Virus record (IMG/VR): IMGVR_UViG_3300009008_002093 | Coordinates: 1 to 28,631 of that record | Source: a virus | Length of the DNA stretch: 28,631 nt | Reading direction: 5' to 3' (one strand) | In this document: positions 1 to 8,282 of the stretch, piece by piece | Layout: every line of letters starts with the position of its first letter | Numbering within the stretch: the first letter of the stretch is position 1 | The notes under the pieces: generated by a model | Database searches by the model: none | The model's input: only the letters and a program-made list of their open reading frames with translations | What the model was told of the DNA's origin: nothing | Made by a program: the position numbers and the translations under genes

Positions 1-546
1 ATTCCAGAAGCAACTGGTTTGGATGCATATGAATCTATTTGGTGTTGTGCGTCAGATTGGAACAATGGGGATGGAACGCCGAGACATAACAAACGATTGA
101 ATGAAAATCTTAGATATTTTCAGGAACATTCTGGAGAAAAGGATCTTCTTTGTGTTGCCGGAGATGTTGGAAATATAGATAATCCAGATCCACAGAAAAT
201 TGTTTTTCTTGGAAATTTGGCGGTTCATAAATTAATTTCTCTTTATAAAAAGGCAGATTGGTTTGTTCATCTTGCAGCGCAAGACCATTGCCCAAACGTT
301 GTGGTGGATGCAAAATCCTCTGGGTGTAGAATTGTATGTTCTGGCTCTGGGGGAACTCCAGAGATTGCAGGAAAAGATGCAATTATTATTGTTGACGAAA
401 ATGAGCATGGATATGATGCATGGGACTATAATGTTCCGACTACTTTGGATTTTTCACGAAGTATGAACGGTCATTATGAAGTGGACTTGTCAATAAATTT
501 TGTGGCAGATAGGTATTTGGAGTTTTTGGAGAAGCAAATAAAATGA
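1..546 (+). CDS. Glycosyltransferase, GT-B/GT4-like, 5'-truncated by window edge
   Basis: The frame is open from base 1, so only the C-terminal part (about 181 residues) is visible. A TTG at 19 and later ATGs are internal codons rather than starts. The visible part carries the donor-binding half typical of GT4-like enzymes: a segment VHLAAQDHCPNVVVDAKSSG followed by GSGGTPEI, which corresponds to the family pattern of a conserved acidic residue, an ASG-like turn and GG-x-PE. It would transfer a sugar from a nucleotide donor in the cytoplasm. Its stop overlaps the next gene's ATG (ATGA), so the two are translationally coupled. The exact donor and acceptor cannot be inferred. Confidence 0.8.
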   Translation: MPEATGLDAYESIWCCASDWNNGDGTPRHNKRLNENLRYFQEHSGEKDLLCVAGDVGNIDNPDPQKIVFLGNLAVHKLISLYKKADWFVHLAAQDHCPNVVVDAKSSGCRIVCSGSGGTPEIAGKDAIIIVDENEHGYDAWDYNVPTTLDFSRSMNGHYEVDLSINFVADRYLEFLEKQIK

Positions 547-1148
547 GAATGTTAAAAGATTATGAAACCTATGATGATTATGTGGAGCATCAAAAAGAGA
601 AAACTTTGGACCCGGTGAGGCGAAAGAAGTGGTTGGGGGAAGAGTGGGAATTAAAATTAAATGGATTCACCGAGATTTTTCAAAGGTGTAAAGACATATT
701 AAAGCCGGGGATGAAGGCTCTTTGTATTGGTGCCCGCACAGGCCAAGAAGTGGTTTCAATGATAGATTTGGGGATTGATGCAATTGGAATTGATCTTGTT
801 CCAAATGAACCTCATGTGATTTTGGGAGACATGCATAATTTAGATTTTGATGATGCGTCTTTTGATTTTGTATTTACGAATGTTTTTGACCATTCATTGC
901 ATCCAGATAAGATGGTTTCTGAGATAGAACGAGTTTTGATTCCCGGTGGATTCTTTCTTTTACAGATGCAGGTACAGCAGGAAATTGACGCCTATGCAGA
1001 GAATGAAATAGATTCGGTTGATGGTGATATTATACCTTTATTTAAAGGTTCAGATGTATTTGTCAATACAGGAATGCCGAGAAATTTTGCCGGAATGAAT
1101 TGGGAGATTTTGGTAAAGAAGAGGAAACAAGAAGATGCAGAGAAGTGA
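543..1148 (+). CDS. Class I SAM-dependent methyltransferase
   Basis: The 201-aa protein has a Rossmann methyltransferase core of the Methyltransf_11 type. Motif I is ALCIGARTGQEV (about residues 79-90), followed by an acidic beta-2 end (GIDLVPNEP), a post-II DMHNLDFDDASFDFVF segment and a motif IV/VI region ending in RVLIPGGFFLLQ. The start is the ATG in the ATGA overlap with the upstream glycosyltransferase. It probably methylates a sugar or sugar-linked intermediate, given its position among glycosyltransferases. The methyl acceptor cannot be determined. The 3' end overlaps the next gene by 14 nt. Confidence 0.85.
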   Translation: MRMLKDYETYDDYVEHQKEKTLDPVRRKKWLGEEWELKLNGFTEIFQRCKDILKPGMKALCIGARTGQEVVSMIDLGIDAIGIDLVPNEPHVILGDMHNLDFDDASFDFVFTNVFDHSLHPDKMVSEIERVLIPGGFFLLQMQVQQEIDAYAENEIDSVDGDIIPLFKGSDVFVNTGMPRNFAGMNWEILVKKRKQEDAEK

Positions 1149-1791
1149 ATTGATATGCGATATTGATGAGCTAGAGGTTCCTGAAGAATATCAGAGAATA
1201 TGGAATGATATTAATCTTCCTATTCAGGAAGAGAAAGGCCGAACTCATGATTTGTCACAAGATGAATTAGCCAAGTGTCTGTCGGAACTATCACGCAGAG
1301 GATATTATTTGGTGTCCATTGCAGAGCAGTTTGGTGCAAAGAACATTGCAGAGGTAGGCACCGCCCAGGGCTGGCAATTTTATACGTTTGCTCACTATGC
1401 AGCCAAGGTTGATGGATTTGTCTGGAGTTGTGATATTCGTGATGTACGAGATAAGGATTATGCTCAAAAATATTCAGACGTAACAGATTTTGTTTCTGGA
1501 ACGAGTGAACAGATGGCAGAGACAATTAAGTTTTCTGGCGAAAAAATTGATATGTTTTATATCGACGGCTGGCATGAACGTGGCTGGGTATTGCAGGATG
1601 TGGAACGACTAAAGGAATTTCAGTCCGATGATCCTATTTGGATTTTTGATGACTATGATGAACGGTTTGGGTGTTCTTTTGATATAGATGAAATCTGTGA
1701 ACAGATACCCGACCATTATATATATCGGGTAGGAAATGCAGCCAGTGGCCAACCCAATCATCAGGTTGCCGTGTTTGGGAGGATTGAATGA
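1135..1791 (+). CDS. Class I methyltransferase, Methyltransf_24-like
   Basis: The 218-aa protein has a motif I-like IAEVGTAQGWQFYTF, an acidic WSCDIRDVRD, then IDMFYIDGWHERGWVLQDVE, where the D-G-x-H pattern is typical of Methyltransf_24 proteins. A FDDYDE motif follows (WIFDDYDERFG). Such enzymes often act as O-methyltransferases in polysaccharide gene clusters. Here the third conserved segment is rich in acidic residues that could bind a metal. It is the second methyltransferase in a row, so the glycan may carry more than one methyl group. The start ATG lies inside the previous gene (14-nt overlap) and the stop forms ATGA with the following gene. Confidence 0.8.
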   Translation: MQRSELICDIDELEVPEEYQRIWNDINLPIQEEKGRTHDLSQDELAKCLSELSRRGYYLVSIAEQFGAKNIAEVGTAQGWQFYTFAHYAAKVDGFVWSCDIRDVRDKDYAQKYSDVTDFVSGTSEQMAETIKFSGEKIDMFYIDGWHERGWVLQDVERLKEFQSDDPIWIFDDYDERFGCSFDIDEICEQIPDHYIYRVGNAASGQPNHQVAVFGRIE

Positions 1792-2750
1792 ATATTCTGT
1801 TTTATTCTAGTCATGATGATATTTCTGCGGGGTCGTATAGAATTTGGGTTCGGGATTTGAATGATTATTTTAATGATGTTGGAGTTTCTTCTAAAGTTGC
1901 AATTCGCGACCTTCCCGATCTTACTAATTTTGATGTTGTTATTTTTGGAAAGTCTGATTATGTGTTGGCATCAAAAATTAAAAAGTCTTATTCAAATAAA
2001 AAGATTGGTGTTATTAATCATCGCGCTGATGTCAATATTGATGTTGATTTTATAATTGTTGGTTCTATTGAAGAACAGGCAAGTCTTTCGTATTATGATA
2101 ATGTGTTTTTGTTTCCTTTGATTGAGAAAATGTATATTGATTCTTCTTTATATAAGAATCATCAACAGGCAGACACGTTAAGAATAGGGTTTCATGGCCA
2201 TCCGCCACATATTTCTAAATTTGTACTGGGAATGAATGCAGCCATTGAAGAGTTATCAAAACAAATTTCTGTAGAATTTTTAGTTGCCTCGTCTGGCCCG
2301 ATTAATAATACATTTCTTCCAAATGCAAATGTTATTGGAACACAATGGAATTTTGATACAATTGCAGATTCCTTATTGTCTTGTGATATTGGCGTAGTTC
2401 CGAACGCAGTAATTAGCGGGGTAGATTCAGAGGCACCAAATCAGGGATTATTTGATACGGACTATAGTATGAGGTTTAAAAATAAATCAAACGCCGGCCG
2501 TGCATTTGTATTTCATCAGTTAGGGATTCCTGTGGTTGCTGACATTACTCCAAGCCATTTTCATGTTATGGGAAATCCAGATTGTGGTTTTTTGGTTGCC
2601 GACAAGGCTGGGTGGTACAAGGCACTTTTGAAGTTGACTAACTATAGGACGAGGCAGGAAATTGCTGATAATGCAAAGAAAGAATTTGATAGATTATATG
2701 ACCCTCACGATTGGGCTCGAAAACTTTATAGGGAAATAGAGGAGATATAA
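1788..2750 (+). CDS. GT-B fold glycosyltransferase
   Basis: The 320-aa protein begins MNILFYSSHDD and has a glycine-rich N-terminal turn (SAGSYRIWVRDL), as in GT-B enzymes. The C-terminal half has a SNAGRAFVFHQLGIPVVAD segment, a typical donor-site loop, and a final helix with DWARKLYREIEE. A purine-rich GGGAGGA ribosome binding site sits directly before the ATG, within the ATGA overlap with the methyltransferase gene. No single GT family could be assigned by eye, so sugar specificity is unknown. Confidence 0.7.
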   Translation: MNILFYSSHDDISAGSYRIWVRDLNDYFNDVGVSSKVAIRDLPDLTNFDVVIFGKSDYVLASKIKKSYSNKKIGVINHRADVNIDVDFIIVGSIEEQASLSYYDNVFLFPLIEKMYIDSSLYKNHQQADTLRIGFHGHPPHISKFVLGMNAAIEELSKQISVEFLVASSGPINNTFLPNANVIGTQWNFDTIADSLLSCDIGVVPNAVISGVDSEAPNQGLFDTDYSMRFKNKSNAGRAFVFHQLGIPVVADITPSHFHVMGNPDCGFLVADKAGWYKALLKLTNYRTRQEIADNAKKEFDRLYDPHDWARKLYREIEEI

Positions 2751-2751
2751 A

Positions 2752-3498
2752 ATGAGTCAAGGAGTTTTATATATTGCGTTTGGTGATAATTTTTTAAAGG
2801 AACTTACGTTATCTGCCGAGTCGGTTAAGCGATTTTGTCCTGATTTGCATATTACAGTATTTTCAGATAAGCCTGTTGACTCTGAATTTATTGATGAGTG
2901 TAGAATAATTGAAGTAAATCATCTAAGACCTAAGATTGATTATATAATGCACGCCCCGTATGAGAGAACTTTGTTTTTGGATACGGATACGATTATTGAT
3001 TATGACATCGGTGATATGTTTGATATTCTTGATAATTTTGATATTGCCCTGGCTCATGATTTGGCCAGAAAGCGAAAGAAGTATTCTGACACGATACCCG
3101 AATATGGTGAAATTCCTTATTCATTTTCGGAGTTGAATACGGGCGTCATTGCATTTAAGAAGAATGAGAAGACGGACCTCCTTTGGGAGCGTTGGCGTGA
3201 AAATTTCTATAAGTGGTATGATATTGTGCCTTGGGATCAGCCGTCATTTCGGGTTTCTTTGTGGCAGACCACATTAGAAGATGATTTAAAGTTGTATGTA
3301 TTTCCAGTTGAATACAATATCCGAAGTAAAGCCAATCGAGAGAAGAACCGGCTAATGCATGATGAGTTTGGAGATGAACATTTGACCCCCCGCATTTATC
3401 ATATGCACGCAGACCCGAGAATTAATCAAGGAACGTATGAGGTTGAAAGTGTGGAACAGGCATTGGAATTTTGTAAGAAAAATTTTGTGGAGTATTGA
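2752..3498 (+). CDS. GT-A glycosyltransferase with DxD motif (GT8/glycogenin-like)
   Basis: The 248-aa protein resembles GT8-type nucleotide-diphospho-sugar transferases: an N-terminal YIAFGDNFLKEL, then FLDTDTII with the metal-binding D-x-D at residues 77-79, then SELNTGVIAFKKN, matching the conserved FN(A/T)G(V/I) element of GT8-like folds, and WDQPSF. A late IYHMHADPR could supply the usual C-terminal metal-binding His. It likely transfers hexose or an amino sugar from a UDP or GDP donor with retention, inferred from the fold. It begins one base after the previous stop. Confidence 0.75.
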   Translation: MSQGVLYIAFGDNFLKELTLSAESVKRFCPDLHITVFSDKPVDSEFIDECRIIEVNHLRPKIDYIMHAPYERTLFLDTDTIIDYDIGDMFDILDNFDIALAHDLARKRKKYSDTIPEYGEIPYSFSELNTGVIAFKKNEKTDLLWERWRENFYKWYDIVPWDQPSFRVSLWQTTLEDDLKLYVFPVEYNIRSKANREKNRLMHDEFGDEHLTPRIYHMHADPRINQGTYEVESVEQALEFCKKNFVEY

Positions 3499-3499
3499 T

Positions 3500-4294
3500 G
3501 TGAATATTTTTGATGAATTGATACATAATAAGACAGTTGCTCTTGTGGGCCCTGCTGCGTATATGGTTGGTTCTGGTTATGGTAATGAAATAGATTCTCA
3601 TGATGTTGTGGTTCGTCTTAATCGGGGAATTGAATGTGTTGAAGAACATTCAGAGGATGTTGGTTTTTTGACTGATGTTTTATATTCGTGTTTAATAGAA
3701 AAACCAGCCAACGCTGGAAAAGTAGATCCAGAATATCTTTTTGATTGTGGAGTGCAGTATGTTGTTACTCCCCCGAACTCCGATTTTCAAGGAGTAGCCC
3801 GTGTTACTGATTTTCATGAGTTAGTTAATCTAAAGATGGTTGATAAAATTCTTGAAAATATTCCAATGAGAATTATTGACCATATGTTTCATACAAAATT
3901 AGCAAAGGATGTTAGCTGTAAACCTAATACTGGGTTTCTTGCTATATATGATTTGTTAAGATTTAATCCGTCGCGTCTTTCTGTTTATGGTTTTAGTTTT
4001 TATTTGGATGGTTTTATTTCTGGAATAAAGTCGGGCGTAGAAGAGGAACAAAATTTAACAGAAGAACAATTTGCAAACCAATGTTTTAATTCAAAGAGAC
4101 ATGTGCAGAAGAATATGTGGGAATATGCCAAAAAAACTCTTATAGATACTCCTGTAGTTTCTTTAGATCCTGTTTTATCTTTTATTTTGAATATGGAAAC
4201 ATTTGACAAAGGTGAGTTTTTAAAATATGAAAATATTCATTCCAATAAAAGAGAATTCTCAGAGAGTTCCAAAAAAGAATTTCAGAACTCTTAA
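3500..4294 (+). CDS. GT29 sialyltransferase-like protein
   Basis: The 264-aa protein has recognisable sialylmotifs. Motif L (about residues 13-43) contains VALVGPAAYM, then GSGYGNEIDSHDVVVRLN, which is very close to the animal GT29 pattern (G-x-S/G-x-x-x-x-x-x-YG-x-IDSHD-x-V-x-R-x-N). Motif S (about 139-164) contains KPNTGFLAIYDLL then LSVYGFSF. A possible VS-like His-Glu pair is H201/E208. GT29 enzymes transfer a sugar acid from CMP-sialic acid, and the next gene encodes a CMP-sugar synthetase. A GTG start at 3500 with GGAG 8-12 nt upstream is chosen over an in-frame upstream codon at 3437 that lies inside the preceding gene. The C-terminus overlaps the next gene by 68 nt. Confidence 0.8.
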   Translation: MNIFDELIHNKTVALVGPAAYMVGSGYGNEIDSHDVVVRLNRGIECVEEHSEDVGFLTDVLYSCLIEKPANAGKVDPEYLFDCGVQYVVTPPNSDFQGVARVTDFHELVNLKMVDKILENIPMRIIDHMFHTKLAKDVSCKPNTGFLAIYDLLRFNPSRLSVYGFSFYLDGFISGIKSGVEEEQNLTEEQFANQCFNSKRHVQKNMWEYAKKTLIDTPVVSLDPVLSFILNMETFDKGEFLKYENIHSNKREFSESSKKEFQNS

Positions 4295-4877
4295 TGGAGT
4301 TCCTCTTTACAAACACACGCTATACAAACTCAAAGAATTTGATGTTTATGTTGATACCGATAGTGAATCTCTTGAACAAGAGATCCGTGAAGATGTCAAA
4401 TGTAAACATGTAATTCCTTATCAGAGGTCTTTATCGTTAATCGGAGATGATGTATCTGTTTGTGATTTGATTGATGATTTTGTTTTTCGCTATGGGTCTG
4501 AAGAAAATAATATTTGTCAGCTACATGTTACAAGCCCATTTTTGGATGTCAAAATTTTAAAGAATGCCATGGCCATGCTCGACCGGGGATATGATTCTGT
4601 GGTGTCTTGTAATCAAGTTCAATCAAGATTTTGGAGAAAAGAGTCATATGGATATTGCCCGGTAAATCATAACCCGGTTAAACTAGAGCAGACTCAGGAC
4701 TTGCCTATTTTTTATGAGGAGAATTCTGTCTTCTATATAATTAATGTTGATTTGTTTCGTAAGACAAAAATGAGAATTGGTATGAATCCCTATTTTTATC
4801 CATTAAGTTTTCCGATTAATCTGGACATTGACACAGAGGATGATTGGGAATTGGTAACAAAGGTAATAAAAAAATGA
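4227..4877 (+). CDS. CMP-sugar (acylneuraminate/Kdo-type) cytidylyltransferase
   Basis: The 216-aa protein opens with IPIKENSQRVPKKN, the nucleotide-binding signature of the NeuA/KdsB cytidylyltransferase family (usually IPAR-x-GS-x-R-x-P-x-KN). It also has QLHVTSPFL (about residues 98-106) and a C-terminal FPINLDIDTEDDWELV, the family's metal-binding DIDT/E ending. It should couple CTP to a 2-keto-3-deoxy sugar acid, releasing pyrophosphate and giving the donor for the adjacent GT29-like transferase. Whether the acid is a sialic-, legionaminic- or Kdo-like sugar is not readable. The Ala-Arg-Gly of the usual signature is replaced by Lys-Glu-Asn, a variation seen in several family members. Confidence 0.85.
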   Translation: MKIFIPIKENSQRVPKKNFRTLNGVPLYKHTLYKLKEFDVYVDTDSESLEQEIREDVKCKHVIPYQRSLSLIGDDVSVCDLIDDFVFRYGSEENNICQLHVTSPFLDVKILKNAMAMLDRGYDSVVSCNQVQSRFWRKESYGYCPVNHNPVKLEQTQDLPIFYEENSVFYIINVDLFRKTKMRIGMNPYFYPLSFPINLDIDTEDDWELVTKVIKK

Positions 4878-5608
4878 GATTATTATGGCAACAGATTCCA
4901 TCTACAATTATTTCTGAGATTTTTTCTTCTGTTGATAATTTTGATGGTGTAGTAATAGACACCGAGCATAGTCCTTTTAATGTGGAAACATTATTTTCTT
5001 GCATTCAGGTGGTCAAGTTATCTGGAAAGAAATGTTTTGTTCGATTGTCATATTTGGATAAAACATTGACCAAGATTTGTTTGGATGCCGGATGTGATGG
5101 GTTGATTTTTTCTACGGTTGAAACTGCATCTCAAGCAAAGGATATAATTTCTTATTGTAGGTATCCGGGTAAAAATTATTTTATTGAGGGAGGCTCTTGC
5201 GTAAGCCATTCTCCCCCACATGGAAGACGCGGCCAGGGACTGGTGCGAGAAAATGGTTGGGGCGTGCAGCCATTGGGAGAACATAGACCAATATTGATAG
5301 GTCAAATTGAAACCGAGGTGGGGGTTAATAAAATTGAAGAGATTGTCCAAACAAATGCATTCGATATGTTTTTGATTGGGCCATATGACCTAAGTGCAAG
5401 CCTTGGTTGTGTTGGAGACTTTGAGGATTATAGATATAAAGAAGCCATAGATAAAATAAAAGAGAGTGTTTCAGAAAGCTCTTTGGGTATTCATATTCCT
5501 AGAAATGTAGAATCTAGTATTGGTAATTATTCTAATTTTGGCTTTGTTGCCCTTGGTATGGATACCACGTTTTTACTGGAGAGAATAGAGGAGATTGGCA
5601 ATGGATAA
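4874..5608 (+). CDS. HpcH/HpaI-family pyruvate aldolase
   Basis: The 244-aa protein aligns by eye with class II pyruvate aldolases such as E. coli HpaI. Conserved points are DTEHSPFN (E31, H32), FVRLS (R57), GQIETEVG with metal ligand E146, LIGPYDLSASLG with metal ligand D172, and GMDTTFL near the end. The catalytic His, Arg, Glu and Asp all appear retained, so activity is expected: reversible aldol addition of pyruvate to an aldehyde, giving a 2-keto-3-deoxy acid. The ATG at 4874 in an ATGA overlap is preferred over an in-frame start at 4844 inside the preceding gene. About 16 extra residues follow the YPG segment (near residues 99-115) compared with E. coli HpaI. Confidence 0.85.
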   Translation: MRLLWQQIPSTIISEIFSSVDNFDGVVIDTEHSPFNVETLFSCIQVVKLSGKKCFVRLSYLDKTLTKICLDAGCDGLIFSTVETASQAKDIISYCRYPGKNYFIEGGSCVSHSPPHGRRGQGLVRENGWGVQPLGEHRPILIGQIETEVGVNKIEEIVQTNAFDMFLIGPYDLSASLGCVGDFEDYRYKEAIDKIKESVSESSLGIHIPRNVESSIGNYSNFGFVALGMDTTFLLERIEEIGNG

Positions 5609-6638
5609 ATTTAAAGAAGAGATTATGAAAAATGCGCCGTCACCATTTCTTGAGATCGAAAATATCGAAAAGAAATTTTATCAATTGGTGATTAGTGATG
5701 AATGGAATGAATTGCAAGCCAAATTTAATGATTGCCATGATATTTATGTTCTTGGTCATGGTGGAAATTTAGCTATTGCGGACCATGCAGCAATTGATAT
5801 TTCAAGACTTAGTAATGGGACAAAAAATGCAATATGTCCCGCCAGCGGTGTTGTAGTTACTTCATATATTAATGATACCAATTGGGATCAATGGATGGTA
5901 CAATGGTTGAGAAATGTAACTTCCGGGAAAACTATGGAACAAAAACGAAAATCATTGATTTTGGGATATTCTTCATCTGGAACATCTAGGGATTTGATTA
6001 AGGCATTTCAATGGGGATATTCTAATGAATTGCAATTAGGAACAATTACATCATTTCCTTTTACAGAAAGAATACCAACTTTGACAGAGGTTGCTATGGG
6101 ATGTAATTTTTATCATACTGCCGAGGTACTATCATTATTTCTTCAATATCAGTTGACGCATGGTTCGGGCAAAGCGTGCCCGCCAATTGGAGGCAATCGT
6201 CCAGAGGATATTGCTCATTATGATTCTGATATAGTTCCTGAAATTAGAGAGCATAGTTTTTCAGATGAGACAAAAAATATTGCATTGGATTTTGATGGAG
6301 TAATTCATAAAAACTCAAAGGGATATTATGATGGAACAATATATGATACTCCTGTGGATGGTGCCAAAGAAGCATTAAAGAAATTGTCGAAGACTTATGA
6401 TGTTGTTATTTTTACTGTTAAGGCCAAGCCAGACAGGGGGCTGGTTAACGGTAAGACGGGCACCCAATTGGTTTGGGAGTGGCTCAAGAAATATGATATG
6501 GATAGGTATGTGACAAAAGTTACTTCAGAAAAGCCTCGGGCTGTCGCATACATTGACGATAAATCAATTCATTTTGATAATTGGAAAATGTGTTTAGATA
6601 ATTTAGGGAGTATTGAAAATGAAAGATCCGTTACATAA
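5601..6638 (+). CDS. SIS-domain sugar isomerase fused to HAD phosphatase
   Basis: The 345-aa protein has two domains. Residues about 1-215 form a SIS domain with GHGGNLAIADHAA, resembling the phosphosugar site of GmhA-type isomerases, and GYSSSGTSRDLIKA. Residues about 225-345 form a HAD-like phosphatase with the nucleophile motif ALDFDGVIH, a motif II-like VVIFTVKAK and a motif IV-like VAYIDDKSIHF. The likely role is isomerising a ketose phosphate to an aldose phosphate and dephosphorylating it or a downstream product. Next to an aldolase and a CMP-sugar synthetase this supports sugar-acid synthesis. The ATG at 5601 with AGAGGAGA upstream is chosen over TTG at 5595. The gene overlaps the aldolase by 8 nt. 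Confidence 0.8.
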   Translation: MDKFKEEIMKNAPSPFLEIENIEKKFYQLVISDEWNELQAKFNDCHDIYVLGHGGNLAIADHAAIDISRLSNGTKNAICPASGVVVTSYINDTNWDQWMVQWLRNVTSGKTMEQKRKSLILGYSSSGTSRDLIKAFQWGYSNELQLGTITSFPFTERIPTLTEVAMGCNFYHTAEVLSLFLQYQLTHGSGKACPPIGGNRPEDIAHYDSDIVPEIREHSFSDETKNIALDFDGVIHKNSKGYYDGTIYDTPVDGAKEALKKLSKTYDVVIFTVKAKPDRGLVNGKTGTQLVWEWLKKYDMDRYVTKVTSEKPRAVAYIDDKSIHFDNWKMCLDNLGSIENERSVT

Positions 6639-7665
6639 TAGAAAGATTGTAGAGCGAGATTATTTATTTGATATTGATGAAGTGTGGGTGTCTTCGTCTC
6701 CTATAAAAATTTTGTGCGCTCATTTTTCACCATTTAAAAATGAACTTGAGGCGACAGATTATCCATTGTTTTTGACTAAGATGTTTCCTAATGGCACTAT
6801 TCATGCAACATACGACAAGGGAGGCAGCAACTTTCTTTCTTTTGAACTTAATGGGAACGAAGTGTCTGTTTTGGACGATATTGATTCTTCGTATGATATT
6901 ATTATCGGCCGATCTTCTGTATTTAATAATATGGCAGCCAGGCATAATCATAAAAGAGCATTAGACAATTCTGGGTTTAAGGTCAATATTAAGCCGATGG
7001 GCTTGGGCGGAAATAAAAAATATTGTGATTTTTGGTTTGATGATGGTTTTTTATTTTGCCCACCATCGCCACTTTATAGAAAAAAAGTAAAAGAAATTAT
7101 TGAAGATGATAATTTTAAAAAGAAGGATTTTGTTTTATTTTCTGGAAAGATTGGAAGAGAAAAGAATCAGCTAGATTTTGTTGAAAAAGTTGATCCCGTT
7201 CTTTGTGATAATTTGACTTTTGTTTTTGTTGGCAATGATACCGCTGACCCGGATTATGTTCAGACTTTAGCTAAATTGTGTGAACAAAAAAATATTTCTT
7301 ATTCTATAATGGGCGTGGTTGATTTTATAAATCAAATGCCATACTACACAGCGCATAGTAAATTACATGTTATAAATTGTGACCCAAGGCCATTTGGCCA
7401 GCCATATGATCCCATTCCAAGAGTTCTTGGTGAATGTGCAATATCGGATACCCACACTATTTGTTCAAAAACTACACTTTTTAATGATGATGTGTCAAAG
7501 TATGTTACTTCATATAACCACGAATCTTCTAATAGTTTAAATGATGTATTTGCCAAGTCTTTAGATATTGATACATTGGGCTATCATTATGACTTAATTA
7601 CTATGGAAGAGAAGTGTTGTGATATGACTTGGAGAATTTTGAAGGAGGCTGGGAGTTTGTCATGA
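6619..7665 (+). CDS. GT-B glycosyltransferase, GT4-like
   Basis: The 348-aa protein has an N-terminal acceptor domain and, from about residue 170, a donor domain beginning VLFSGKIGREKNQLDFVE, where the G(K/R)-x(3)-EKN pattern is a hallmark of GT4-like enzymes. It continues with LTFVFVGND and ends in a donor loop region around PIPRVLGECAISDTH. ATG 6619 preceded by GGGAG at 6607-6610 is chosen over an in-frame TTG at 6613. It overlaps the SIS-HAD gene by 20 nt. Acceptor and donor are unknown. Confidence 0.75.
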   Translation: MKDPLHNRKIVERDYLFDIDEVWVSSSPIKILCAHFSPFKNELEATDYPLFLTKMFPNGTIHATYDKGGSNFLSFELNGNEVSVLDDIDSSYDIIIGRSSVFNNMAARHNHKRALDNSGFKVNIKPMGLGGNKKYCDFWFDDGFLFCPPSPLYRKKVKEIIEDDNFKKKDFVLFSGKIGREKNQLDFVEKVDPVLCDNLTFVFVGNDTADPDYVQTLAKLCEQKNISYSIMGVVDFINQMPYYTAHSKLHVINCDPRPFGQPYDPIPRVLGECAISDTHTICSKTTLFNDDVSKYVTSYNHESSNSLNDVFAKSLDIDTLGYHYDLITMEEKCCDMTWRILKEAGSLS

Positions 7666-8282
7666 AAAAAGCACTTTTGATTAGCCCGCACCCAGATGAT
7701 GCTTTTATTGGATGCTCTGGTTTTGTTGTTAAAAATGAGCATAACTTTGACATTGATGTGTGTTGTTTTGCTACAAAAAATATAAATCCGTCTGAAGAGA
7801 CTCGCAAATATGAAGAGCTTTCTTCTTGGAAAATTATTAACAAAAAAGTTAATGTTTCTTTTTTTGATGGTGATGATACGAAATTATTTAGGAATCAAAA
7901 TAAAATCATAAGTCATATTGAGAATCTAGTCACCCAAAATGAGTATGACTATGTGTTTACTCCATACCCAGAAGATACCCATCAGGATCATAGAACTGTT
8001 TCTGAAGCAACATTGTCGGCATGTAGGTATCAGAATAAGATATTATTTTATGAGACACCTTCGACTACCGCGTTTCATCCCAATCTTTTTGTTCAGTTGA
8101 GTGGTGATGAAGCAAACCAAAAGATGTTGGGTTCCTGTGAGTATGAGTCTCAGATTCTTGGTTCTGAGAAATATCAAATTACATTAGAAGAATACATTCA
8201 GGCTAAACTTTTGAGTAATGGTGCAATGAGTCGTGTTTGTAAATATGCAGAAGGCTTTGTTCTTTATAAGGAAGTAATATGA
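7662..8282 (+). CDS. PIG-L/LmbE-family zinc deacetylase
   Basis: The 206-aa protein has the family signature PHPDD at residues 9-13 (zinc ligands H10 and D13, catalytic Asp) and a second metal motif DTHQDH at 105-110. These proteins remove N-acetyl groups from GlcNAc-type sugars or related intermediates. Here it probably deacetylates a nucleotide- or lipid-linked amino sugar so that the free amine can be re-decorated. ATG 7662 lies in an ATGA overlap and is preceded by GGGAG, which supports it over an upstream in-frame TTG at 7629. Confidence 0.85.
   Translation: MKKALLISPHPDDAFIGCSGFVVKNEHNFDIDVCCFATKNINPSEETRKYEELSSWKIINKKVNVSFFDGDDTKLFRNQNKIISHIENLVTQNEYDYVFTPYPEDTHQDHRTVSEATLSACRYQNKILFYETPSTTAFHPNLFVQLSGDEANQKMLGSCEYESQILGSEKYQITLEEYIQAKLLSNGAMSRVCKYAEGFVLYKEVI

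Noticed and set aside
1220-1525. Minus-strand ORFs throughout the glycan island
   Set aside because: They lie antisense to clearly coding genes, lack ribosome binding sites and show no domain features; they are shadows of the + strand genes.
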